From: an uncultured Lutimaribacter sp.
GTDB lineage: Bacteria; Pseudomonadota; Alphaproteobacteria; Rhodobacterales; Rhodobacteraceae
Length of the DNA stretch: 64,000 nt
Direction of reading: 5' to 3'
NCBI GenBank assembly: GCA_913061505.1
Contig: CAJXSO010000011.1
Coordinates: 1 to 64,000 of the forward strand
The notes under the pieces were generated by a model. It did not search any database. It saw only the letters and a program-made list of their open reading frames with translations, and was not told the DNA's origin. The translations under genes and the position numbers were made by a program. Below are positions 55,861 through 64,000 of this stretch, piece by piece. The number at the start of each line of letters is the position of its first letter. Within the stretch, counting starts at the first letter, position 1.

Positions 55861-56531
55861 GGATTTGTGCTGCATTCGTTCTCATTATGCTGGCCATGGT
55901 GCCCCCACCTGCGGCTGCGGCGCCGCAAGGTGTGGTGCGCGTGGTTGATGGCGATACCTTTGTGATTGGCGGGCAAAAGGTGCGCCTGCAGGCTGTTGAT
56001 GCGCCCGAAATGGCGCAAAGCTGCACCGAGAAATCCGGGCAAAAGCGGGTTTGGGCCTGTGGCGCTTGGGTTACGGCGCAGGCACGGGCGTTGTTTCAGG
56101 GGCAACGGGCCAGCTGCCAGGCCAGCGGCACTGATCGCTATGGCCGCGTGGTGGCGCGCTGCAGCGTGGGGGGCCAGGATATGGGCGCCACCCTTGTTGG
56201 CGCCGGGCTGGCCTTTGCCTATCTGCGTTTTGGCGATGACTATGCCCAGATCGAGCGTGCCGCGCGCAGCCAGGGGCGGGGTTTGCACGCCCATGATATG
56301 ATCGCGCCCGCCACCTATCGTGCCCAAGCGCGGGCCAAATCTGCGGGCACCGCCCCCACAGGCCGGGCCTGCGCAATCAAGGGCAATATCTCGGCCCAGG
56401 GCAGGCGGATTTTTCACAGCCCCGGCCAGGCCGATTATGCACGCACGGTGATCAGCCCGGAAAAGGGCGAGCGCTGGTTTTGCACCGCGGCCGAGGCGCG
56501 CGCGGCGGGTTGGCGGGCCGCGCGGCGTTAG
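55854..56531 (+). CDS. Secreted thermonuclease-like (SNase) protein
   Basis: A 225-residue exported nuclease-like protein. It has an N-terminal signal peptide (about 1-22, ending PPAAAA), an SNase OB-fold (about 25-150; GVVRVVDGDTFVIGGQKVRL, RLQAVDAPEMAQ, GTDRYGRVVARC) and a C-terminal domain with KGNISAQGRRIFHSPGQ and WFCTAAEARAAGWR that often ends such proteins. The catalytic Arg/Asp/Glu pattern is only partly clear. The chosen start is the ATG before LRICAAFVLI; no strong ribosome site is visible because CtrA-like bases overlap it. Confidence 0.82.
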   Translation: MLRICAAFVLIMLAMVPPPAAAAPQGVVRVVDGDTFVIGGQKVRLQAVDAPEMAQSCTEKSGQKRVWACGAWVTAQARALFQGQRASCQASGTDRYGRVVARCSVGGQDMGATLVGAGLAFAYLRFGDDYAQIERAARSQGRGLHAHDMIAPATYRAQARAKSAGTAPTGRACAIKGNISAQGRRIFHSPGQADYARTVISPEKGERWFCTAAEARAAGWRAARR

Positions 56532-56581
56532 CGGGGCGTCTTTGCGCTGGCCTTTGGCGGGCCAGCCGCTATCTTCGCGCC

Positions 56582-57148
56582 ATGGAAACCGAATTCGATC
56601 TGAACCTGCGCCAAGGCCTGCCCCCGCATCTGCGGGTGTTGGCCGATAAATTCCCCCGCACCACGTGGCAGGGGCATCCGAATTTTTCGCAGCTGACAGC
56701 CTTTTGGCTGGATCGCCATGTGATGTTTCGCCAGGTGCTGACAAAGCTGGTGGATGACACGCAGCTGCATTTGGATGGCAAATCAGGCCCGCGCTATGGC
56801 GCCGAGCTTAGCCGCTACACCGGGTTTTTTCTGGATCAACTGCACAGCCATCATGGCATCGAAGATCACCATTATTTCCCGCAGTTCAAACCGCTTGATG
56901 CGCGGGTTGCGCGTGCTTTTGACCTGCTTGATGGGGATCATCACGCGCTGGATGGGCATTTGCACCATTTGGCCGAGGCCACCAATGCGGTGCTGCGCGC
57001 CTTGCAATCAGGCCAGCCCAGCCGCGACAGCGCCGCCCAGCTTTTGGCCTGCCAAGAGGGGTTCACCCGCTTTCTTGACCGCCATTTATGCGACGAAGAA
57101 GAGGTGATTGTGCCGCTGGTGTTGGAATACGCCCCCGATATTGGCTAG
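56582..57148 (+). CDS. Hemerythrin-like domain protein
   Basis: A 188-residue four-helix protein with a hemerythrin HHE pattern: His/Glu ligands in HSHHGIEDHHYFPQF (about 91-105), DGDHHALDGHLHHLAE (about 117-132) and DRHLCDEEEVIVP (about 165-177). This suggests a di-iron centre that binds O2 or NO or stores iron. It ends about 30 bases before an FNR-like site. It has no partner domain and lies alone between the thermonuclease and DUF465 genes. Confidence 0.83.
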   Translation: METEFDLNLRQGLPPHLRVLADKFPRTTWQGHPNFSQLTAFWLDRHVMFRQVLTKLVDDTQLHLDGKSGPRYGAELSRYTGFFLDQLHSHHGIEDHHYFPQFKPLDARVARAFDLLDGDHHALDGHLHHLAEATNAVLRALQSGQPSRDSAAQLLACQEGFTRFLDRHLCDEEEVIVPLVLEYAPDIG

Positions 57149-57178
57149 GGTCGTTTTTTCGCGCCGCGCTGTGGGCTT

Positions 57179-57192
57179 TTGATCCGTGTCAA
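57179..57192 (+). promoter_or_regulatory. Candidate FNR/FnrL box upstream of the DUF465 gene
   Basis: TTGATCCGTGTCAA matches TTGAT-N4-ATCAA at 9 of 10 positions; the GTCAA half is common in rhodobacterial anaeroboxes. It lies 61 bases before the start codon, so an activator at about -41 would place the transcript start near 57227. Confidence 0.6.
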
Positions 57193-57253
57193 AGTGCGCG
57201 CCATGGCGGCCGGCTAGGGTGGCCATGGCAAGACACATAAAGGAGAGCGCGCC

Positions 57254-57493
57254 ATGTCAAACACCCCCCATGAACTGCACGAAGAATTCCCCGAACACGC
57301 GGAAAAGATCAGCCAGCTGAAAACATCCAACGCGCATTTTGCCAAATTGTCGGATGAATATCACACGATCAACCGCGCCGTGCACCGCGCCGAAACCGAT
57401 GTAGAGCCAACCGATGATGCGCATATGGTAGACATGCGCAAAAAGCGCGCGGCGCTGAAAGATGAAATCTACCGGATGCTTAGCGCGGCCTAA
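57254..57493 (+). CDS. DUF465 (YdcH-like) small protein
   Basis: A 79-residue acidic, helical cytoplasmic protein of DUF465. It contains HELHEEFPEHAEKISQLK and ends in the conserved LKDEIYRMLSA. A GGAG site precedes the ATG. Function is unknown. The FNR-like site upstream would place it under oxygen control, and a terminator follows at once, so it forms its own transcription unit. Confidence 0.87.
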   Translation: MSNTPHELHEEFPEHAEKISQLKTSNAHFAKLSDEYHTINRAVHRAETDVEPTDDAHMVDMRKKRAALKDEIYRMLSAA

Positions 57494-57521
57494 GGGCGCG
57501 TGATTGTTTTATGTGGGTGTT

Positions 57522-57547
57522 GGGCGGCTTTGGCCGCCCGTTTTTTT
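57522..57547 (+). terminator. Terminator after the DUF465 gene
   Basis: GGGCGGC and GCCGCCC form a seven-base stem with a four-base loop, followed by seven T. The T-run overlaps the stop codon of the convergent regulator gene. Confidence 0.85.
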
Positions 57548-58943
57548 AGCCCACCTGATAGGGCAGGATGCCGCGGGCGTTTGGCTCGATGCTGAGCTTG
57601 CGTTCCAGGGGTGGCACCGAGCGCTGGTGGCAATTTGTGCGCTCGCAGATGCGGCACGAGATGCCGATCGGCTCGAACGCGCGGGGGTTTGTCAGGTCGA
57701 GGTTATCGGCATAGACAAGGGTGTCGGCGTGGCGCACCTCGCAGCCCAAAGCGATGGCAAAGCGGCGCGTGGGCGCGCCATATGCGCCCCCGGGTTTCGA
57801 GACATCGCGCGCCAGGCTGATATAGCGCACGCCATCGGGGGTTTCGGCCAATTGCCGCAAAAACCGCCCCGGCGTTTCAAAGGCCCGGTGCACATTCCAC
57901 AAAGGGCAGGCGCCACCAAAGCGGGCAAATTGCAGGCGCGTGGCGGAATGGCGTTTGGTGATCGTGCCCGCCTGATCGACGCGCACAAAGAAAAACGGAA
58001 TGCCCTTGGCGCCCGGGCGTTGCAGGGTAGACAGGCGATGCGCCACCTGTTCGATCGAGGCCGAAAACCGGGTCGACAGGCGCTCGAGATCGTGACGCTC
58101 GGCTTGGGCGGCCTCGAGGAAGCGGGTATAGGGCATCAGGGCTGCGCCGGCGAAATAATTGGCCAGCCCGATCTTGGCGATGGCGCGCGCCTCGTCAGAT
58201 CGAAAACGCGCCAGATCCAGCGTGGCCTCGAACAGCTTGTCTTGTTTCAACAGCGCGATTTGCAGCAAGATCTGAAAGGTTTGGGTTTCAGGGGCGGCCC
58301 GGCTGGAAAGCGTCAGCGTGCGGGTGGCGGTATCGAAATGGCGCAATTGCGCGGCATCGGCGCGGCGCAGCGATATGCCCATCCGGTCGAGCAAGCTGGC
58401 CAGATAGGGGGCCAGTGGCCGGGTGCCGGCCTCGGCCACCATATGTTCAGCGGCGCGATCGACAGCATCGATGTAGTTGTCGCAATAATGAAAGAAATCG
58501 CGCACCTCGTCCCATGGGCTGGGCTGCAGGCGGGCCTCTTCGCGGCCCAGGGCCTCGTCTAGGCTGGCCAGGCGTTCGTGGGTTTGGCGATAGGCGCGGT
58601 GCAATTCCAAAAAGGCGCGTGCCAGGGCCGGTGCGTTCGAGGCGGTCAGCCGCAGATCGGCCAAAGGCGGGGTGGCATCTGCAAACACAGGGTCGGCCAT
58701 GGCCTCGCGCATGTCTGACACCAGCCTTTCGCTGTCGCCGGTGGATAGCTCGGTTACGTCAAAGCCAAATTCCTGCGCAAGCGACAGCACAACCGTGGTG
58801 GAAACCGGGCGGTTATTATTTTCCATCTGGTTCAGATAGGGCAGCGAAACACCCAGTTTCGTGGCGAAATCTTTTTGGGTCAGACCCAGGCGCTGGCGGG
58901 TTTCGCGCAGCTTGGCGCCAGCATAAAGTTTACGGTTGGCCAT
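57546..58943 (-). CDS. Short-chain acyl-CoA-responsive regulator, PccR/RamB type
   Basis: A 465-residue regulator: N-terminal XRE helix-turn-helix (about 8-62; RLGLTQKDFATKLGVSLPYL), a central domain of the ImmA/IrrE-related type (about 155-330) and a C-terminal DUF2083 domain with a conserved Cys cluster (ISCRICERTNCHQRSV). This architecture is that of RamB and of R. sphaeroides PccR, which control propionate, acetate or glyoxylate genes. Two TTTGCAAA boxes, the motif reported for PccR, lie in its own promoter. The start is the ATG of MANRKLYAGAK. Confidence 0.85.
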   Translation of the reverse strand: MANRKLYAGAKLRETRQRLGLTQKDFATKLGVSLPYLNQMENNNRPVSTTVVLSLAQEFGFDVTELSTGDSERLVSDMREAMADPVFADATPPLADLRLTASNAPALARAFLELHRAYRQTHERLASLDEALGREEARLQPSPWDEVRDFFHYCDNYIDAVDRAAEHMVAEAGTRPLAPYLASLLDRMGISLRRADAAQLRHFDTATRTLTLSSRAAPETQTFQILLQIALLKQDKLFEATLDLARFRSDEARAIAKIGLANYFAGAALMPYTRFLEAAQAERHDLERLSTRFSASIEQVAHRLSTLQRPGAKGIPFFFVRVDQAGTITKRHSATRLQFARFGGACPLWNVHRAFETPGRFLRQLAETPDGVRYISLARDVSKPGGAYGAPTRRFAIALGCEVRHADTLVYADNLDLTNPRAFEPIGISCRICERTNCHQRSVPPLERKLSIEPNARGILPYQVG

Positions 58944-58951
58944 GGGGCGCC

Positions 58952-58989
58952 TTTGCAAATTTGCGTATGCCCCATGATGCCTTTGCAAA
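58952..58989. promoter_or_regulatory. Paired TTTGCAAA boxes (autoregulatory candidate)
   Basis: TTTGCAAA occurs at 58952-58959 and 58982-58989, exactly 30 bases apart, between the regulator start codon and the uvrB stop. Both boxes are followed by TTTGC- or TTGC-like extensions. The second one overlaps the expected promoter. Confidence 0.6.
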
Positions 58990-59018
58990 TTGCCCGTTGC
59001 AAGGGCCCGGTTGTCGCC

Positions 59019-61202
<2,184 letters not shown>

Positions 61203-61617
61203 GATATTCTCCGAGATTCGGGGCTAACCTGATCTTATTTTGTTCCAGTTCAAGGCGCCATTCCGGGCTGGTTGTTTGCTTGGGCCAGAAAACAAAACAA
61301 TTTGCGGCAAAATGTCCTTTCATCTTTTGGGTCAAAGGCTTATTTCGCTAAATCGTTTTTTGTTTATTGCTCAAACAGCGGCGGTTTGCGGAATTTTCTT
61401 GCTGAATTTTGAAAACTATATCACCCTGAAACTGCAAGCAGCAGGGTTGGCTGCGGTGAGCGTCACAATCACCCACCCCTCGCTCCCCGTGGCGCCACCG
61501 CAGCCAACACCTTCTGTTTGTCGCCAATGCCCCCATTTGTTGTTTGAATTTAAGCGCTGCGGCCTTGCCCCGCTGCGTGTTTTCTTGGATAAGCAGAGCA
61601 GTTGAAGGAGTCTGCCG
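61203..61617. other. Intergenic region between uvrB and the NDUFS4-like gene
   Basis: This 415-base gap carries the divergent promoters of uvrB (left) and the complex I accessory gene (right) and is richer in A+T than its surroundings at the left. The only strong feature is the hairpin at 61446-61508. I find no tRNA, SRP RNA or 6S RNA signature. The open frames inside look non-coding. Confidence 0.6.
61446..61508 (+). other. Long stable hairpin, candidate structured RNA
   Basis: GTTGGCTGCGGTG (61446-61458) and CACCGCAGCCAAC (61496-61508) form 13 perfect pairs. After one bulged A, a further seven pairs (61460-61466 with 61489-61495, one G-T) extend the stem. The 22-base loop is C-rich on the plus strand (ACCCACCCCTCGCTCCCC). 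No T-run follows, so it is not a plain terminator. Confidence 0.5.
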
Positions 61618-61929
61618 ATGCGTGCCCGCATTTACCAACCTGCCAAAACTGCCATGTCCTCGGGGACAGCGAAATCGAAACATTGGGTGTTGGAATATGC
61701 CCCCGATCAGCCGCGCGAAGTTGACCCTTTGATGGGCTGGACATCCTCGGCCGATACCCAGTCGCAGGTGCGGTTGCGTTTCGATAGCAAAGAGGCGGCG
61801 GTGGAATATGCGCAGGCCCATGGGATTGACGCCCAAGTGCTGGAACCCAAGCCGCGCAAGCACAATCTGCGCCCCGGCGGTTATGGCGAAAATTTCGCCA
61901 CCGCACGCCGTGGTGCCTGGACCCACTAA
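61618..61929 (+). CDS. Complex I accessory subunit (NDUFS4-like)
   Basis: A 103-residue protein of the ETC complex I conserved-region family, the bacterial homologue of mitochondrial NDUFS4. Typical segments are [38 protein letters not shown] and the C-terminal [19 protein letters not shown]. It binds the peripheral arm of NADH:quinone oxidoreductase. AAGGAG lies eight bases before the ATG and a strong terminator follows, so it is a monocistronic unit away from the nuo genes. Confidence 0.92.
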   Translation: MRARIYQPAKTAMSSGTAKSKHWVLEYAPDQPREVDPLMGWTSSADTQSQVRLRFDSKEAAVEYAQAHGIDAQVLEPKPRKHNLRPGGYGENFATARRGAWTH

Positions 61930-61971
61930 ACCCAGCGCCGCGGCGCCCGTCTTGTGCGGATCATCGTAAAA

Positions 61972-62000
61972 GGGCGGCCCCCAAAGCCGCCCAATTTTTT
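61972..62000 (+). terminator. Terminator after the NDUFS4-like gene
   Basis: GGGCGGC and GCCGCCC form a seven-base stem with a seven-base loop, followed by AATTTTTT. Confidence 0.85.
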
Positions 62001-62041
62001 GCCCCGGGCCAGCCAGCCAGAGCCCCAGCAGGAGCGTTAAG

Positions 62042-62962
62042 ATGAGCATCACCCATCTTGTTACCCATTCCGGCGGGTTTCATGCAGACGAGCTGCTGTC
62101 AACCGTGGTGCTGAGCCAGCTGTTTCCAAAGGCCACGCTGGTGCGCAGCCGCGACGCCGAAATGACCAGCCCGGGCGCAGGCAAGCTGATTTACGATGTC
62201 GGGCGCGCCTATGATGCCGCGGCGGGTATTTTCGATCATCACCAGCGCCCCAACCCGCTGCGCCCCGATGGCCAGCCCTACAGCTCGTTCGGGCTGATCT
62301 GGGCGCATTTCGGGCGTGCCTTTTTGCAGGCCTTGGCGGTGCCCGACGCCGATATCGAGGCTTTGCATCTGGCCATTGACGAAAGTTTTGTTCTGCCCAT
62401 CGATCTGTTGGATAACGGCGCGCTAGAGCCATCGGGGGCGGGGCCGCTGGCGGGATTGTTGCTGCCGACATTGCTGGAAACCCTAAAGCCTGTGTTCGAT
62501 GATCGTGGCCCCGGCCGCGACGACGCGGCGTTTCAAGCTGCCCTGCCTGTGGCGCGCGCCTTTCTAGAGGCGGCGGTGCGCACCAAAGCTGCCAAACGCC
62601 GGGCCGAAGCGGTGGTGCAACAGGCGATTGTGGCGGCAGGCACGGCAAGGGTGCTGGAATTGCCCATGGGCATGCCATTTCGCGCCGCGATCGAGCGGGC
62701 GGGCGCCGATCATTTGTTGTTTGTCGTACATCCGCGCGATGGCGATTGGGCGCTGAACACCATCCGCAAAGGTGGCGATACATTCGAAAGCCGGGCCGAT
62801 CTGCCCGCGTCTTGGGCCGGGCTGACCGATGCCGCGCTAGAACAGGCCAGCGGCGTGCCGGGGGCCAAGTTTTGCCACAACGCCCGGTTTATCGCCGTAG
62901 CCGACAGCCGCGATGCGGTGCTGGCCATGGCCGAAAAAGCCGTGGCTGCGGTTCAGGGCTAG
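62042..62962 (+). CDS. MYG1 family protein
   Basis: A 306-residue protein of the MYG1/GAMM1 family, related to DHH phosphoesterases. Metal motifs are visible: HSGGFHADELLS (H9, H14, D16), IYDVGRAYDAAAGIFDHHQR and SSFGLIWAHFG. Eukaryotic MYG1 is a 3'-5' RNA exonuclease of mitochondria and nucleus; bacterial members are little studied. AGGAG lies eight bases before the ATG. It is convergent with the ROK gene, with six bases between stops. Confidence 0.88.
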   Translation: MSITHLVTHSGGFHADELLSTVVLSQLFPKATLVRSRDAEMTSPGAGKLIYDVGRAYDAAAGIFDHHQRPNPLRPDGQPYSSFGLIWAHFGRAFLQALAVPDADIEALHLAIDESFVLPIDLLDNGALEPSGAGPLAGLLLPTLLETLKPVFDDRGPGRDDAAFQAALPVARAFLEAAVRTKAAKRRAEAVVQQAIVAAGTARVLELPMGMPFRAAIERAGADHLLFVVHPRDGDWALNTIRKGGDTFESRADLPASWAGLTDAALEQASGVPGAKFCHNARFIAVADSRDAVLAMAEKAVAAVQG

Positions 62963-62968
62963 CGCCTG

Positions 62969-64000
62969 CTACATCAGCTCGTATTCGGTGACGGCTTGAA
63001 AGGGCAATAGCGCGCTGCCCAGCGACCGGGCGCGCACGCCTATGTCGCCCGCAACAATATCAAAGGGTTTCAGCCCTCGGGTGTCGTGGCCGGGCAGGGC
63101 GGCGCGCACGGCTTGCACCAGTTGCGCGCGCATCCGGTCAGACAGGCTGGCATCCAGCACCATCGTATCCAGATCCAAAATTGCTTGGCCTGCCACAAAG
63201 GTAAAGGCAAGCGCTGGTGCGGCCCGGTTCATCCATGCGGTGAAACAGGCCTGTGCGGCGGCGCTGGGGGGCGCCTCGGCGTAAAACTCTTGCGGGTTTA
63301 CGCCGGCTTGGGCGGCGCTTTCCTCGAGATCGTGCAGCGAGGCCGCGCCGATCAGCTGTTGGCCCGCATCGCCCCCCTGCAACACCCGCATCGGCATCGA
63401 GCCCAATGCCCCCGCATTGCCCGATAGCCCTTCGTAGACCCGGCCATCAATTGCCAGGCCGCCCCCCGCAAAAGTGCCCACATAAAGATAAAGAAACGCG
63501 CGCGCAGTGGTGGCGCGGCCCAGTTTCAATGCGGCCAGGCAAGCGGCAGAGGCATCGTTCATGCGCAAAACGGGCAGCCCAAATGCCGCGGCCAGATCGG
63601 CGCGCAAGTCGCTGCTGGCCCAGTCGGCCATCGATCCTGCCGGCGCGCCGATGGTGCATTCCCAGCTTTCCAGCGCATCTGGTATCGCCAGCCCGATGCC
63701 CAGCAGCCGATGGGCGTGTTTTTGGGGCAAGGCTGTGATCATCTCTTCAGTGGCCCCGATGATCTGCTGGCGCACATCGTGGAAAACCGGGTAATCATAG
63801 CTGATGCGCTGATAGCTGCGGATCTGGTAATCAAACCCCATCACTGCGATTTCAGCCGATTGGCGCCCCACTTTGATGCCGATGCTGAATGCGCCCTCGG
63901 GATCGATCGTATAGGGGATCGAGGGCTGGCCCACCTTGCCGCGCACGCTGTCGCCTGCACGCAAAAGCCCCGTTGTTTGCAGCCGGTTCACGATATTGGT
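62969..64000 (-). CDS. ROK family transcriptional regulator (partial)
   Basis: The frame is open to the window edge, so the N-terminus is missing. What is present is the end of a winged helix-turn-helix (reading TNIVNRLQTTGLL) followed by a ROK sugar-kinase-like domain with NDASAACLAALKLG and YVGTFAGGGLAIDGRVYEG. The usual ROK zinc motif CxCGxxGC is not visible: the corresponding place reads LSGNAGALGSMPM. Such proteins repress sugar-uptake genes; the target operon would lie beyond the right edge. Confidence 0.85.
   Translation of the reverse strand, partial: TNIVNRLQTTGLLRAGDSVRGKVGQPSIPYTIDPEGAFSIGIKVGRQSAEIAVMGFDYQIRSYQRISYDYPVFHDVRQQIIGATEEMITALPQKHAHRLLGIGLAIPDALESWECTIGAPAGSMADWASSDLRADLAAAFGLPVLRMNDASAACLAALKLGRATTARAFLYLYVGTFAGGGLAIDGRVYEGLSGNAGALGSMPMRVLQGGDAGQQLIGAASLHDLEESAAQAGVNPQEFYAEAPPSAAAQACFTAWMNRAAPALAFTFVAGQAILDLDTMVLDASLSDRMRAQLVQAVRAALPGHDTRGLKPFDIVAGDIGVRARSLGSALLPFQAVTEYELM

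Noticed and set aside
61236-61250. GTTC-CA-GTTC repeat upstream of uvrB as an SOS box
   Set aside because: The spacing between the two GTTC units is two bases; the alphaproteobacterial LexA box needs seven. No second GTTC is found at the right distance.
61240-61605. 121-residue open frame in the uvrB upstream gap
   Set aside because: It runs through the uvrB promoter and the long hairpin, has no ribosome-binding site and no protein-like composition.

Overview
The window is a chromosomal stretch of an alphaproteobacterium, almost certainly of the order Rhodobacterales. The evidence is the high G+C content, a one-step phosphatidylcholine synthase, Irr as the iron regulator, an NDUFS4-like complex I accessory subunit, the choXWV/betICBA choline set, anaerobox-like sites, and a dispersed GAGTATTTGGGCAAGATGAA-type intergenic element common in this order. 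Nearly all of it is protein-coding core genome. I see no rRNA, tRNA, CRISPR array, prophage or insertion sequence.

Layout. 1-6.6 kb: DUF484-xerC-pcs on the minus strand, a TalC/FSA-type transaldolase (minus), priA (plus) and a YeeE/TsuA-type sulfur importer (minus). 6.7-10.3 kb: an MFS permease, a MATE exporter and prmA. 10.3-23.3 kb: a DUF1127 peptide, then ruvCAB, an unknown gene, thpR, ybgC, tolQRAB-pal-cpoB, tilS and ftsH, a conserved run for recombination repair and cell-envelope integrity. 23.4-30.7 kb (minus): a beta-oxidation block (fadJ, thiolase, a GST, a DmdC-like acyl-CoA dehydrogenase) with two tandem MerR regulators and an array of TGACGT half-sites. 30.7-36.6 kb: a DUF2899 metal-transporter-like protein (minus); two hotdog thioesterases and a second MATE protein (plus); DUF952-pyrD-arsC and an FKBP isomerase (minus). 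36.7-41.7 kb: a haloacid dehalogenase-type hydrolase, a threonine/serine dehydratase, and irr divergent from fabA-fabB-fabI, the unsaturated fatty acid set. 41.8-46.9 kb: a YmdB-type phosphoesterase, an SLC13/RCK permease, a YebC regulator, a LysE exporter and a DMT exporter.

46.9-55.8 kb is the most coherent accessory unit: choline uptake (choXWV, minus) faces betI-betC-GST-betB-betA (plus) across one perfect BetI-type operator. Choline or choline-O-sulfate is imported, desulfated and oxidised to glycine betaine. Choline is also the substrate of Pcs at the left edge. 55.8-64 kb: a secreted thermonuclease-like protein behind CtrA-like sites, a hemerythrin protein, a DUF465 peptide behind an FNR-like site, a PccR/RamB-type regulator with two TTTGCAAA boxes in its own promoter, uvrB, a 415-base gap holding a strong long hairpin, an NDUFS4-like gene, a MYG1-family protein and a ROK repressor cut by the window end.

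I found no clearly new multi-gene system. The best leads are regulatory and structural: the hairpin at 61446-61508, the MerR half-site array, the TTTGCAAA pair spaced 30 bases, two anaerobox-like sites, the GST inside the bet operon, and the DmdC-like dehydrogenase whose catalytic Glu falls at residue 435.
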